A stretch of DNA of 64,000 bases from Choricystis sp. odSpoLacu1 (lineage: Eukaryota; Chlorophyta; Trebouxiophyceae): NCBI GenBank assembly GCA_958009055.1, contig OY253652.1:124001-188000 (forward strand), in the 5' to 3' direction. The notes below the pieces were generated by a model. The model was given only the letters and a program-made list of their open reading frames with translations, ran no database searches and was not told the origin of the DNA. Made by a program: the position numbers and the translations under genes. Positions 10,870 to 24,369 of this stretch are shown here, piece after piece (position 1 is the stretch's first letter; every line of letters starts with the position of its first letter).

Positions 10870-11215
10870 AGGTGCAGAGTATGTGTGTTGTGTTCGTGGA
10901 GCCCTGTGTTTTTTTGTTGTTTCATGTTCGAAAAAAATAGCACGAGGCTTTGAGGGGTGTGTGTGTTTGTGTCGCCCCCCCCTCTTTTCCACCCCCCTGC
11001 GTTTTGTGTCCCGTTCATCCCATGTCCCCTGTGATCAAAGAAAAGGTTCAAAGAAAAGCGCCAGTGGGCACTTTTGGTACAATGCTAACAGAGGGAAGAG
11101 CAAGAAAAAAACGCGGTTGAAACGTTTTTGACCGGGACACAAAAACCACAGACCCCCCCCCCTGATCTCTCCCTCTCCCTCCCTCCCTCGACGGCAGCGC
11201 CCCCCGAATCCAAAA

Positions 11216-14200
11216 CTAATCCGCGCCCAGCAGATCATCCATCACGCCCGGCGTGCCCACCGCGGGTGTGCCCACACTCTCCACCGCCGCCGCCCTCGCC
11301 CACCGCCCGCCGTGCGCCAGCACCGACGCCCGCACGTCGCCGCGCGTGCCCTTGACCGCGGTGATGACGACGGGGATGGGGGTCAACAGGGTGAGGGGCA
11401 GGGGCAGGGGGGCGGGGGCCAGGTTGTCTGGGTTGTGGAGGCGGCGTGGGGGGGGCGAGGCGTCGGCAGCGTCGCCGCGCCCCCCCCCACCTTCCTTTGG
11501 TGTCAACGTCAACACTCTGCCCTCCGCATCCCACGCACCCGCCACGTCATCCTGCTCCTCCACACTGATGCGAACGTCCACCCCCAGGGCGGGCACGTGG
11601 ATGTCGAAGAAGCGGGCGCCCCCGACCGACGTGACGACGGCGACCGCGGCGCGCGGCACCTCGGACAGCATGGCCGCCAGGAACAGGCGCCCGCTGGCAT
11701 CCTGCACGGACTTGGCGGCCGCCTTGCGCTCGTTGCAGTGTGCGGCGGCTTCTGCGACGGCGTCGGGGGGTGGGATGCCGTGCTCCGTGAGGATCGACGG
11801 AGGGACGATCGAAACTGCGCCCCCCTCCCCTCCTCCTCCTCCCGCCACCAGCGTCGCCGCCAGCATCCTGTGCACCAGCACGTCTGGATACCGCCGAATG
11901 GGGGACGTGAAGTGGGTGTACAGGCGGACGGCGAGGGCGTAGTGGGCGCAGGCGGAGCCAACAGCGTCGGTGGTCGGGTGGTCATTGTCGCCGCCGCCAG
12001 TCGCGGCCGCGCCGTCGTCGCCACGACCACTACCCTCCCTCTTCCTCCCACCCCGCACCTCCCCCGCGCACACGTACGCCGCCACCTGCATGGGTTTGGT
12101 GCACATCAGCGTCAGGGCGGCGCCCCGGGCGGCGGCGGTGGCGATCGCCACCGCATCGCCCCCCGCCGCGGCCACCATCGCCGCGCGCGCGACCGACAGC
12201 GACGCGCGCAGCGCGCCCGCGCTGCCTGTGTCCACCTCCACCCCGGTCGCCGCCGCCACTGCGGCCGCCAGTTCGTCCAGCTTGCGTTGCGAGGGGGGCG
12301 GGTGGCGGCGCAGCAGGGCGACGGAGGGCGTCGCGGCAGCCAGGCGGCGCGCGGCGCACTCGTTGGCGAGCAGCATGCACTCTTCAACCAACTGGTTGGC
12401 GGCCTGGTGTTCGTGCGGCGTAGCCGCCAGAGGCGCCCCAGTCGTCGGACACAATGTGAACACGAGCTTGGTGTTGTCGAGGCGGAGGGCGCCCGCCGCA
12501 AAGCGTGCGGCGCGGCGGGCAGAGGCAAGGGTCCACAGCGCGCGCGTGTCGGCCGCCAACTCACGCCAGCCCGCGCGGGGGGGGGGCAGGCCGCTGGGCG
12601 CGCGCGTGGCGCGGGCGGCGTAGGCGGCTTCACCGGCGGCCGCGGCGGCGGCCAGGTCGGGGGCGTCGAGCATGGTCTGTGGTGGGGGGAAAGAGAGAAA
12701 AGTGATGTCATAAAAAGGAAAAAAAAACGACACACAAACCAAACCTCCCTGCATTCCCTCCCTTTCCCCTCACCTGGGCATCCGAGTACGCCAGCTTGGC
12801 CACCGACTGCATGATGGCGCGGTAGAAGACGGGTTGGCCGACGACCCGCCCCTCGCCGTCCAACCACACGTCGACCGAAAATGAAAACCGCTCCACCCCA
12901 GGCTCCAGCGAGCACAGCGACTCGCACAGCACGCGGGGCAGCATGGGCACGACCGAGGTGACCAGGTAGACGGAGGTGGCGCGCGCGCGGGCGGCGGCGT
13001 CCAGGGGGCCGTTGGGAGGGACAAAGGCTGAAACGTCGGCGATGTGGACGCCGAGGCGGAAAGCCGCACCCGCAGGGGGCGGCACCCCATCCACGCCGGC
13101 GGGCACATCCTCCACCCTCTCCAGGCTCAGCGCGTCGTCCAGGTCGCGGGCGGTGGGGGGGTCGATGGAGAAGATGCGGCGGGAGGTGGTGAGGTCGATG
13201 CGACCGCGCGACGCCGCGGCGTCACCGCGCGCGCTCCACGGCAGCGCCGGCAGCTCGGCCAACGCCGCCGCCGGAAACTCGCCCGCATCCACGGCGGCAG
13301 CGGCCAGCAGGGCGTCGGTTTCGGCGGTGAGGTCGCCGGCGGGGCCCAGGATTGAAGTGACGGTGGCGGGGGGGAGGCCCTCCCCGTGCGGCCACTCTCC
13401 ATAGCAAGCTAAGAGCAACGTGCGTGGTGCATCAGCCTCGCCTGCGCGAGCTTCGGCCTTCAAGTCTGCGCGTGCCTCGGCCGGCAGGCCGGCGCCACGC
13501 ACGATGGCGGGGGGGAGGCGGGGGTCGGTCGGGCGCAGGAGGGGGCCGCCGGCCGGCCCCTCCTCCAGCAACCCCACCCACCTCGCCCGCCGGGCGGACG
13601 GCGTGATGATTGCGACTACGTCTGCGGTGGCGCGCACGTCGGGACGGGCGGAGAGGCGGGCGGCCAGGGAAGCGAGCGCGCGGCGCGCGGCGCGCGTGGG
13701 GGCGGTGGTTGACGCCAGCGTGGCGCCGTCGTCATCGTCATTGCTGCTGCCATCGTCCAGCCGCACAGCAGCCGCAGCAGCAGCCGCCAGATCGGCGTCC
13801 GCCGCCGCTAGGGCGGCTCCTGTTGTTGCAGCCCCGGGCGTCTGAGGCGCGGGCGTGCCGCCGCGACTCACCCACCACGCCCCCTCCTCCCGCACCACGA
13901 TGGCGACGACGTCGCCATCGATGGACCGGTTGGCGCCCACCGCACCACGCACCATGATGTCGGCGGGGAGGCTGGGCAGGGTCACGTACGCGACGTCCCG
14001 CCTGCCCGTCGCGGGCGCGCGCAGGGTGCCCGCAAACGCGGTGCCGGCGGCCAGGGCAGCGGTGACGTCGGTGGCAGGCCAGTGCGGCTTGAACCGGGGG
14101 CGGCGGGAGGAGGAGGGCGTGGGCGCGGGCGACGCGCGCGATGGGAGTGTCGTCGTCATGCGCGGGGGCGCGGGGGAGGCGCGGGACGCGCCCGACGCCC

Positions 14201-14501
14201 GCCGTCCAACCCTGGAACTGCTGACACTTCCATCGAACGGCACCGCGTGGCTGGACGCGGGCGTGACAGCGGGCGACAGCTCGCGCAACGGGGCCATGCC
14301 GGCATCTGAGGTGGGGGCCGCCCACCAGCCGGCGCTGGTGGCGCTGGCGGGGGTGCGGGGTTTGGAGGGACGGCGGGTCGTGGTGGTGGTGGCAAAGCCG
14401 GGGGGTGGGGCGTCGTCGTGGCTGACGGCGCGCGCGCCTCGCGGCGCGCGCGGTTCGCGGCGGGCAAAGCCGGGCGGGGCGTCATCGTGAGGGGAGGCCA
14501 T
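11216..14501 (-). CDS. DIS3L2: DIS3L2-type exoribonuclease, unit 3
   Basis: Exons 14501-12774 and 12676-11216 encode the same 1062-aa protein as the copy at 3356-6641, with the same splice sites, catalytic DPPTARDLDDA motif and stop. No coding difference was seen. This copy carries its own full upstream region and so should be expressible. Confidence 0.92.
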
Positions 14502-15361
14502 GGTGTGTATGTGTTTGAAGGCTTGTGGAGAGGAAGGGAACAGGGCGCGCCTGGTCTTCCTTTCCTCCTCTCTGCGCTCGAGAGAGGGGCGGTCGAGAGT
14601 TGTGAGGCTGTCTGTGCTCAGCGTCTCACCCCGCAGCGCGCGGTCAGACGGTCACTCGTTTCGCCGCTCTTTTTATTTATTATTATTATTTTTTTTCGCT
14701 CTTTGGGCCTTGGGCGCGGTGTTGCTCTGCCCCCTTCCCCCCGCATCGTGAAAGCCCCAGAGTGCGGTCTGAGCCACGTCCACGACACCGCCTTTTCTGC
14801 CCTTTTTCCCCACGCGTCGGTCCCCAGACGCCCCACGCCTGGGCGCTCGCGCCCGCTGCCTTCCCGCCCTCTCGTCCCGCGTCGACCCTGCCTCGGCCGC
14901 GGCGCCAACGCACACAGGTACGACACACGGCACACAGGAGGTGTTGGCACCGGGCATGGAAGGCAGGCCCCAGCAGAGGCAGGGCGCGGCACACGTTTTT
15001 TTTTGTTTCCGCATTGGCTCGCTGCGACGTCGCAGCCAGTGGGGTGCGCTTTTTCCCCTCCCACCCTCTTCCGCCCACGCACGCGCCCACGCTCCCGCAC
15101 GTGGCCTTCACTGCTGACTTCAACTGGCTGCTGGGAGGGGCGGACGCCGCAGTTGGCCGGTGGGCTGGTGGGCAGCGCTGGTTTGTCACCTTAGTTTTTC
15201 GACCGTCGGAACCAAAAAAACGCTGCATGGAGCAAAAACCCACGTGCACGCGACCTAACCCGCCCTCCCGCCCTTTTTCCACCCTCTCCACAGCCCTCCC
15301 TCCCAGCCACAAGCCGCGAAAACAAGATCGGCACTTGAAAGTCTTAGCCTTTTTCAAAAAC

Positions 15362-16507
15362 ATGGGCGACTGGCAAGCCCCCCCCCCCGGCTCCACCGTC
15401 GCCTCGGTCGCGGCCGCGGCCGCCGCGGCCGCCGCCGCCGCCAGCCTCTCCCCCCGCGCCCTGGCGGCCGCCCTGGCCGGCACCGCCCCCCCCCCCCTGC
15501 TCCGGTGGCGGCGGTGCCCTGTCCCCCCCCCACGGCTCTTCATCCGACGGCCTGCCCGCGTTAGCCGACGCCCTGTCCCTGGACGCCCCCCCGGCGCCCG
15601 TCCCTTTGCGCCCTCCCCCGCGCCCCTTGCCCAACGACATTCCGTCTTTGCAAACGCGCGTGCTGGAGCTGGAGGCGGAGGCGACCCGGCTGGCGACGAC
15701 GCTGGCTCATTATCGGCAGAATGCTGCGCAAGTGCAGGTGCGCGATTGGGTTGGTTTTTGTCTGTTTTTGGCGCGGGTTTCGCGCGTGAGCACAACGACA
15801 GAGGGAGAGAGAGTGTGTGTGTGCAGCCACGACCCCAACCACGCCCTTGAATCCCCTTACACCAGGCGCGCTACCAACTCTTCAACCCCGACATCGCGCG
15901 CCCTGCGCGCCGCGTCTACGTCGGCGGCCTCCCCCCCGCCACCACGGACGCCGACCTCAGGGCGGCTGTCAACTCGTTGCTGGCGCTGGCGGGCGGGACG
16001 GTGGGGCCTGGAGCGCCGGTCACCGCTGCCAAAGTCTACCCCGACCGCGGCTACGCGTTTCTCGAGCTGCGCTCCGTCGAGGAAGCTTCCAACGCGCTCG
16101 CCCTGGACGGCGTCCCCTTTCGCGAGGGGCGGCTGCGCGTGCGCCGCCCCAACAACTATGATGCGGCGGCGGCCGCGCTGCTGGGGACGACGGATCCTGA
16201 TCCCGGGGTGGACGCGGCCGGACTGGGCGCCGTGCGCACGACCGTCCCAGACGGCCCGCACAAAGTCTTTGTCGGTGGCCTCCCCTGCGACTGGGACGCC
16301 GGCCGCGTCAAAGCGCTGCTCGCCCCCTACGGCCGCCTGGCTGCCTTCAACCTGGTCATGGACGCTGCCACCGGCAACTCACGTGGCTACGCGTTCTGCG
16401 AGTTTGGCGACGCGGGGGCGGCCGACTACGCCATCGCGTCCCTCCACGGCTCCGCCGTCGGCCCCCGCCTCCTGACCGTCAAGCGCGCGCTGGAGCCGCC
16501 GATGTGA
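15362..16507 (+). pseudogene. U2AF2: U2AF65-like gene, copy C, frameshifted in exon 1
   Basis: Exons would be 15362-15737 and 15866-16507. Exon 1 has 12 rather than 11 C at 15486-15497, which shifts the frame about 45 codons in, before both RRMs. Exon 2 stays open and encodes RRM1 and RRM2, with one substitution (C to A at 16187, Pro233Thr in the inter-RRM linker). Either this copy is inactivated or the extra C is a homopolymer sequencing error; the substitution shows it is a genuinely distinct copy. In the other copies the splice sites and the rest of the gene are the same. Confidence 0.8.
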
Positions 16508-17764
16508 TGCATGGGAACGCTGTGGTGGTGGTCTTTGGTTTGCTTGTGGGGCAAGAGAGAGGGAATGTTTTTTTTTGTGTGCAGTGGGAGGGGGTGGCGC
16601 GAACACACCGAGGACGCGTTGTTTCGTGCCGCCCCCTCTTCTTCACCACCTTCCCTCTTTTTTTCGTCGCCCGTTTTTTTCTTTTCTTTTCGACACCCCA
16701 CCCCACTGTTCGCAAAGAAAGCGCGCGGCACCACACGCCAAGACCACCACCACCCCACTGTTCGCAAAGAAAGCGCGCGGCACCACACGCCAAGACCACC
16801 ACCACTGGCCGACCCTGTGTTGCCGTTTTTTTTTTTTGGGGGGGGTGCCGTGCATCGCTATGCCGAGACGCGGCGCCCCCCCCCCCCCCCCCCCCTGTTT
16901 TTTCCAGCGTGCCTTTCGAGGAGGGTTTCACCCATGTTTCTTCGCCACCTTTTCCCTCCACACCCTTTGCAGCCTGCCACACGCCTCGACAAGACGGCAC
17001 CCGCGCAGCCGACACACACTCCGTTTTTTTTCGTGTTGTGTTCGCCGCCCCCTCGTCCTTTTTTTGGTCACGCCTCGTCCTTCCCTCCCTGCCGCCCCCT
17101 CCCCCTCCCCTTGGCCTCCACCCCCATGCCTGTCACCCCCTCTTTTTTAACCACACAGTCCCCTAGGCGAGGCCACCTCTCATGGTGCACCACCTCTCCC
17201 ACCCCACTCCCCCACACAAGATCTTTTGAAGTTTCCACCCCCCTCCCCTGTTTGCACACACTCTTTCCTCAACCTCGCACCCCCCCCCTTCCTTTGCGTC
17301 AACCCTGTGGTTGATCATGTGCCGCACAACACCCCTCCCTTGCCCCCCATTCCTTTCTTTCAAAAACACCGACTTCTTTTTTGTGACGCCCCTTTTCCCC
17401 CCCCTCTTTTGTCCCCTCGACTTGCTTCCCACCCCCCCTTTTTTTCGCTCCCCACCCGCATGCAAACAAAAGTCATGGGCCGAATGTCTTGTTTTCTTCA
17501 CAGAAAAAAAAATCCAACGTGAGAGTGGGAGAGAGGGGGACGAAACATGATTGCACAATGAAAAAAAAAAAACACACCACGCCAAAGAAAAAGGGGGGAG
17601 AAAAAGAAGCGCCACACAGCACGGTGTCGCGCGTGGCACAACACAACACTCACACATACACTCAACCCGCACACGTTTTGTCAGCGTGTTGTGGGGGGGA
17701 AAAAGGGAGGGGGGGGGGGGGGGGTCACGTTTTTTTTTTTTTTTTTCACTCGCTCGCCTCTCTT

Positions 17765-18223
17765 TCAAGCGCCGCGCCGCGGCAGCGGCCAAAGCGCGGG
17801 TGTCCTGCCCGCATACTCGCTCCACCCCGCCAACCCCTCCATGCGCTTGCCCTGGTCCTCTACCTTGCGCGCGGAGTCGGTGATGAGGATGGAGATGAGG
17901 GCGGCGACGCCGACCGCGCCTGCGACAGCGAGCAGGGGGTGAGTCACCAGCGACGGGGCGCCCGCCAGGGCGGTGCCCGCCCAGAAGATGGCTTCACCCA
18001 GCAGGTTGGGCTGCCGGCAGATGCGGTAGACGCAGCCAGAGGAGAAGCTGTGAGGGGAGGGGGAGAGAGGAGGATGGGTGGGGGTTGGTGTCGTTTCGGG
18101 CGTTCACTCTTTCTCTCCTCCCCCCACCTTCCTCTCCTCTCACTCACCCGCGAGGATTGCGCCACTTGTCCACCGCTTTGCAGATGTCGGCCGTCACCTC
18201 CAGCCACAGGCCGGCCCACGCGA
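17765..18223 (-). pseudogene. DUF1295-like gene, 5'-truncated copy (unit 3)
   Basis: Exon 4 lies at 18047-17765 and the exon 3 remnant at 18223-18148. It is cut at the junction with unit 4, as in the other truncated copies. Confidence 0.85.
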
Positions 18224-18731
18224 GGCCGTGCGCGGCGCCCCCGCCGAATCGTTTTCAATTACGTTGGCCGCGGGAGGGGCGTCCCCGGCTGAGCCGGCGC
18301 CGCTGTCCAACCTGTGTGCGCAGACACCCCCCCGCGCGGCAGACGGCGACGCGGCCGCCGCCGATGGGGGCGCCCTGTTCGCGTCCCCGCCGGAGGGCGG
18401 GTCGTGCACCCTGGCCGTGCGCACGACGGATGGACGCTGTGCATACGCTACCGTGGTGTCTGCCACGGCGGCCGCGCCGCCCCCCGCGCCGGGGGCGCTG
18501 CCGCCCGTGGCGCCGCCGCCGCCGCCAGCGCCTGTCGAGCCCGCCGAGCCTGCCGAGTCTGCCCAACCGCCCGCACCGCCGCGCACGGAGGCGTTGGGAG
18601 GGGGTGGCAAGCCAGCGACGGCGGTGGTGGGGCGTGGGGTTGCGGCGCCGCCGCCTCCGCCGCCCCCGCCCCCGCCCCCGCCGCCGCCGCCGCCGCCTCC
18701 CCCGCCGCACCATTCGCGCGCGGGAAGGTGA
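18224..18731 (+). pseudogene. 3' end of Pro/Ala-rich protein gene (unit 4)
   Basis: This is the third copy of the fragment at 2502-3009, with the same open frame from the junction to TGA at 18729-18731. A nearby base change (18818) lies in the spacer after it. Confidence 0.4.
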
Positions 18732-19078
18732 AGGTGCAGAGTATGTGTGTTGTGTTCGTGGAGCCCTGTGTTTTTTTGTTGTTTCATGTTCGAAAAAAAT
18801 AGCACGAGGCTTTGAGGTGTGTGTGTGTTTGTGTCGCCCCCCCCTCTTTTCCACCCCCCTGCGTTTTGTGTCCCGTTCATCCCATGTCCCCTGTGATCAA
18901 AGAAAAGGTTCAAAGAAAAGCGCCAGTGGGCACTTTTGGTACAATGCTAACAGAGGGAAGAGCAAGAAAAAAACGCGGTTGAAACGTTTTTGACCGGGAC
19001 ACAAAAACCACAGACCCCCCCCCCCTGATCTCTCCCTCTCCCTCCCTCCCTCGACGGCAGCGCCCCCCGAATCCAAAA

Positions 19079-22000
19079 CTAATCCGCGCCCAGCAGATCA
19101 TCCATCACGCCCGGCGTGCCCACCGCGGGTGTGCCCACACTCTCCACCGCCGCCGCCCTCGCCCACCGCCCGCCGTGCGCCAGCACCGACGCCCGCACGT
19201 CGCCGCGCGTGCCCTTGACCGCGGTGATGACGACGGGGATGGGGGTCAACAGGGTGAGGGGCAGGGGCAGGGGGGCGGGGGCCAGGTTGTCTGGGTTGTG
19301 GAGGCGGCGTGGGGGGGGCGAGGCGTCGGCAGCGTCGCCGCGCCCCCCCCCACCTTCCTTTGGTGTCAACGTCAACACTCTGCCCTCCGCATCCCACGCA
19401 CCCGCCACGTCATCCTGCTCCTCCACACTGATGCGAACGTCCACCCCCAGGGCGGGCACGTGGATGTCGAAGAAGCGGGCGCCCCCGACCGACGTGACGA
19501 CGGCGACCGCGGCGCGCGGCACCTCGGACAGCATGGCCGCCAGGAACAGGCGCCCGCTGGCATCCTGCACGGACTTGGCGGCCGCCTTGCGCTCGTTGCA
19601 GTGTGCGGCGGCTTCTGCGACGGCGTCGGGGGGTGGGATGCCGTGCTCCGTGAGGATCGACGGAGGGACGATCGAAACTGCGCCCCCCTCCCCTCCTCCT
19701 CCTCCCGCCACCAGCGTCGCCGCCAGCATCCTGTGCACCAGCACGTCTGGATACCGCCGAATGGGGGACGTGAAGTGGGTGTACAGGCGGACGGCGAGGG
19801 CGTAGTGGGCGCAGGCGGAGCCAACAGCGTCGGTGGTCGGGTGGTCATTGTCGCCGCCGCCAGTCGCGGCCGCGCCGTCGTCGCCACGACCACTACCCTC
19901 CCTCTTCCTCCCACCCCGCACCTCCCCCGCGCACACGTACGCCGCCACCTGCATGGGTTTGGTGCACATCAGCGTCAGGGCGGCGCCCCGGGCGGCGGCG
20001 GTGGCGATCGCCACCGCATCGCCCCCCGCCGCGGCCACCATCGCCGCGCGCGCGACCGACAGCGACGCGCGCAGCGCGCCCGCGCTGCCTGTGTCCACCT
20101 CCACCCCGGTCGCCGCCGCCACTGCGGCCGCCAGTTCGTCCAGCTTGCGTTGCGAGGGGGGCGGGTGGCGGCGCAGCAGGGCGACGGAGGGCGTCGCGGC
20201 AGCCAGGCGGCGCGCGGCGCACTCGTTGGCGAGCAGCATGCACTCTTCAACCAACTGGTTGGCGGCCTGGTGTTCGTGCGGCGTAGCCGCCAGAGGCGCC
20301 CCAGTCGTCGGACACAATGTGAACACGAGCTTGGTGTTGTCGAGGCGGAGGGCGCCCGCCGCAAAGCGTGCGGCGCGGCGGGCAGAGGCAAGGGTCCACA
20401 GCGCGCGCGTGTCGGCCGCCAACTCACGCCAGCCCGCGCGGGGGGGGGGCAGGCCGCTGGGCGCGCGCGTGGCGCGGGCGGCGTAGGCGGCTTCACCGGC
20501 GGCCGCGGCGGCGGCCAGGTCGGGGGCGTCGAGCATGGTCTGTGGTGGGGGGAAAGAGAGAAAAGTGATGTCATAAAAAGGAAAAAAAAACGACACACAA
20601 ACCAAACCTCCCTGCATTCCCTCCCTTTCCCCTCACCTGGGCATCCGAGTACGCCAGCTTGGCCACCGACTGCATGATGGCGCGGTAGAAGACGGGTTGG
20701 CCGACGACCCGCCCCTCGCCGTCCAACCACACGTCGACCGAAAATGAAAACCGCTCCACCCCAGGCTCCAGCGAGCACAGCGACTCGCACAGCACGCGGG
20801 GCAGCATGGGCACGACCGAGGTGACCAGGTAGACGGAGGTGGCGCGCGCGCGGGCGGCGGCGTCCAGGGGGCCGTTGGGAGGGACAAAGGCTGAAACGTC
20901 GGCGATGTGGACGCCGAGGCGGAAAGCCGCACCCGCAGGGGGCGGCACCCCATCCACGCCGGCGGGCACATCCTCCACCCTCTCCAGGCTCAGCGCGTCG
21001 TCCAGGTCGCGGGCGGTGGGGGGGTCGATGGAGAAGATGCGGCGGGAGGTGGTGAGGTCGATGCGACCGCGCGACGCCGCGGCGTCACCGCGCGCGCTCC
21101 ACGGCAGCGCCGGCAGCTCGGCCAACGCCGCCGCCGGAAACTCGCCCGCATCCACGGCGGCAGCGGCCAGCAGGGCGTCGGTTTCGGCGGTGAGGTCGCC
21201 GGCGGGGCCCAGGATTGAAGTGACGGTGGCGGGGGGGAGGCCCTCCCCGTGCGGCCACTCTCCATAGCAAGCTAAGAGCAACGTGCGTGGTGCATCAGCC
21301 TCGCCTGCGCGAGCTTCGGCCTTCAAGTCTGCGCGTGCCTCGGCCGGCAGGCCGGCGCCACGCACGATGGCGGGGGGGAGGCGGGGGTCGGTCGGGCGCA
21401 GGAGGGGGCCGCCGGCCGGCCCCTCCTCCAGCAACCCCACCCACCTCGCCCGCCGGGCGGACGGCGTGATGATTGCGACTACGTCTGCGGTGGCGCGCAC
21501 GTCGGGACGGGCGGAGAGGCGGGCGGCCAGGGAAGCGAGCGCGCGGCGCGCGGCGCGCGTGGGGGCGGTGGTTGACGCCAGCGTGGCGCCGTCGTCATCG
21601 TCATTGCTGCTGCCATCGTCCAGCCGCACAGCAGCCGCAGCAGCAGCCGCCAGATCGGCGTCCGCCGCCGCTAGGGCGGCTCCTGTTGTTGCAGCCCCGG
21701 GCGTCTGAGGCGCGGGCGTGCCGCCGCGACTCACCCACCACGCCCCCTCCTCCCGCACCACGATGGCGACGACGTCGCCATCGATGGACCGGTTGGCGCC
21801 CACCGCACCACGCACCATGATGTCGGCGGGGAGGCTGGGCAGGGTCACGTACGCGACGTCCCGCCTGCCCGTCGCGGGCGCGCGCAGGGTGCCCGCAAAC
21901 GCGGTGCCGGCGGCCAGGGCAGCGGTGACGTCGGTGGCAGGCCAGTGCGGCTTGAACCGGGGGCGGCGGGAGGAGGAGGGCGTGGGCGCGGGCGACGCGC

Positions 22001-22364
22001 GCGATGGGAGTGTCGTCGTCATGCGCGGGGGCGCGGGGGAGGCGCGGGACGCGCCCGACGCCCGCCGTCCAACCCTGGAACTGCTGACACTTCCATCGAA
22101 CGGCACCGCGTGGCTGGACGCGGGCGTGACAGCGGGCGACAGCTCGCGCAACGGGGCCATGCCGGCATCTGAGGTGGGGGCCGCCCACCAGCCGGCGCTG
22201 GTGGCGCTGGCGGGGGTGCGGGGTTTGGAGGGACGGCGGGTCGTGGTGGTGGTGGCAAAGCCGGGGGGTGGGGCGTCGTCGTGGCTGACGGCGCGCGCGC
22301 CTCGCGGCGCGCGCGGTTCGCGGCGGGCAAAGCCGGGCGGGGCGTCATCGTGAGGGGAGGCCAT
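19079..22364 (-). CDS. DIS3L2: DIS3L2-type exoribonuclease, unit 4
   Basis: Exons 22364-20637 and 20539-19079 encode the same 1062-aa enzyme as the other two copies, with an intact RNB active site. This makes three complete, apparently functional DIS3L2 genes in the window. Confidence 0.92.
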
Positions 22365-23224
22365 GGTGTGTATGTGTTTGAAGGCTTGTGGAGAGGAAGG
22401 GAACAGGGCGCGCCTGGTCTTCCTTTCCTCCTCTCTGCGCTCGAGAGAGGGGCGGTCGAGAGTTGTGAGGCTGTCTGTGCTCAGCGTCTCACCCCGCAGC
22501 GCGCGGTCAGACGGTCACTCGTTTCGCCGCTCTTTTTATTTATTATTATTATTTTTTTTCGCTCTTTGGGCCTTGGGCGCGGTGTTGCTCTGCCCCCTTC
22601 CCCCCGCATCGTGAAAGCCCCAGAGTGCGGTCTGAGCCACGTCCACGACACCGCCTTTTCTGCCCTTTTTCCCCACGCGTCGGTCCCCAGACGCCCCACG
22701 CCTGGGCGCTCGCGCCCGCTGCCTTCCCGCCCTCTCGTCCCGCGTCGACCCTGCCTCGGCCGCGGCGCCAACGCACACAGGTACGACACACGGCACACAG
22801 GAGGTGTTGGCACCGGGCATGGAAGGCAGGCCCCAGCAGAGGCAGGGCGCGGCACACGTTTTTTTTTGTTTCCGCATTGGCTCGCTGCGACGTCGCAGCC
22901 AGTGGGGTGCGCTTTTTCCCCTCCCACCCTCTTCCGCCCACGCACGCGCCCACGCTCCCGCACGTGGCCTTCACTGCTGACTTCAACTGGCTGCTGGGAG
23001 GGGCGGACGCCGCAGTTGGCCGGTGGGCTGGTGGGCAGCGCTGGTTTGTCACCTTAGTTTTTCGACCGTCGGAACCAAAAAAACGCTGCATGGAGCAAAA
23101 ACCCACGTGCACGCGACCTAACCCGCCCTCCCGCCCTTTTTCCACCCTCTCCACAGCCCTCCCTCCCAGCCACAAGCCGCGAAAACAAGATCGGCACTTG
23201 AAAGTCTTAGCCTTTTTCAAAAAC

Positions 23225-24369
23225 ATGGGCGACTGGCAAGCCCCCCCCCCCGGCTCCACCGTCGCCTCGGTCGCGGCCGCGGCCGCCGCGGCCGCCGCCG
23301 CCGCCAGCCTCTCCCCCCGCGCCCTGGCGGCCGCCCTGGCCGGCACCGCCCCCCCCCCCTGCTCCGGTGGCGGCGGTGCCCTGTCCCCCCCCCACGGCTC
23401 TTCATCCGACGGCCTGCCCGCGTTAGCCGACGCCCTGTCCCTGGACGCCCCCCCGGCGCCCGTCCCTTTGCGCCCTCCCCCGCGCCCCTTGCCCAACGAC
23501 ATTCCGTCTTTGCAAACGCGCGTGCTGGAGCTGGAGGCGGAGGCGACCCGGCTGGCGACGACGCTGGCTCATTATCGGCAGAATGCTGCGCAAGTGCAGG
23601 TGCGCGATTGGGTTGGTTTTTGTCTGTTTTTGGCGCGGGTTTCGCGCGTGAGCACAACGACAGAGGGAGAGAGAGTGTGTGTGTGCAGCCACGACCCCAA
23701 CCACGCCCTTGAATCCCCTTACACCAGGCGCGCTACCAACTCTTCAACCCCGACATCGCGCGCCCTGCGCGCCGCGTCTACGTCGGCGGCCTCCCCCCCG
23801 CCACCACGGACGCCGACCTCAGGGCGGCTGTCAACTCGTTGCTGGCGCTGGCGGGCGGGACGGTGGGGCCTGGAGCGCCGGTCACCGCTGCCAAAGTCTA
23901 CCCCGACCGCGGCTACGCGTTTCTCGAGCTGCGCTCCGTCGAGGAAGCTTCCAACGCGCTCGCCCTGGACGGCGTCCCCTTTCGCGAGGGGCGGCTGCGC
24001 GTGCGCCGCCCCAACAACTATGATGCGGCGGCGGCCGCGCTGCTGGGGCCGACGGATCCTGATCCCGGGGTGGACGCGGCCGGACTGGGCGCCGTGCGCA
24101 CGACCGTCCCAGACGGCCCGCACAAAGTCTTTGTCGGTGGCCTCCCCTGCGACTGGGACGCCGGCCGCGTCAAAGCGCTGCTCGCCCCCTACGGCCGCCT
24201 GGCTGCCTTCAACCTGGTCATGGACGCTGCCACCGGCAACTCACGTGGCTACGCGTTCTGCGAGTTTGGCGACGCGGGGGCGGCCGACTACGCCATCGCG
24301 TCCCTCCACGGCTCCGCCGTCGGCCCCCGCCTCCTGACCGTCAAGCGCGCGCTGGAGCCGCCGATGTGA
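23225..24369 (+). CDS. U2AF2: U2AF65-like splicing factor, copy D
   Basis: Exons are 23225-23599 and 23728-24369. The C-tract in exon 1 has 11 C, so the frame is intact, and the encoded 338-aa protein equals copy B. This is the copy next to the intact right flank of the array, so it may sit in the ancestral position. Confidence 0.9.

Larger units (their letters stand above)
10362..18223. repeat. tandem 7.86-kb unit, copy 3 (complete, 7862 bp)
   Basis: This unit is nearly identical to copy 2. Differences seen by eye are one extra C in the U2AF exon 1 C-tract (12 instead of 11, 15486-15497), C to A at 16187 (Pro to Thr in U2AF) and one extra C in the spacer C-tract near 16876. Private differences of this kind argue that it is a distinct copy. 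Confidence 0.97.
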
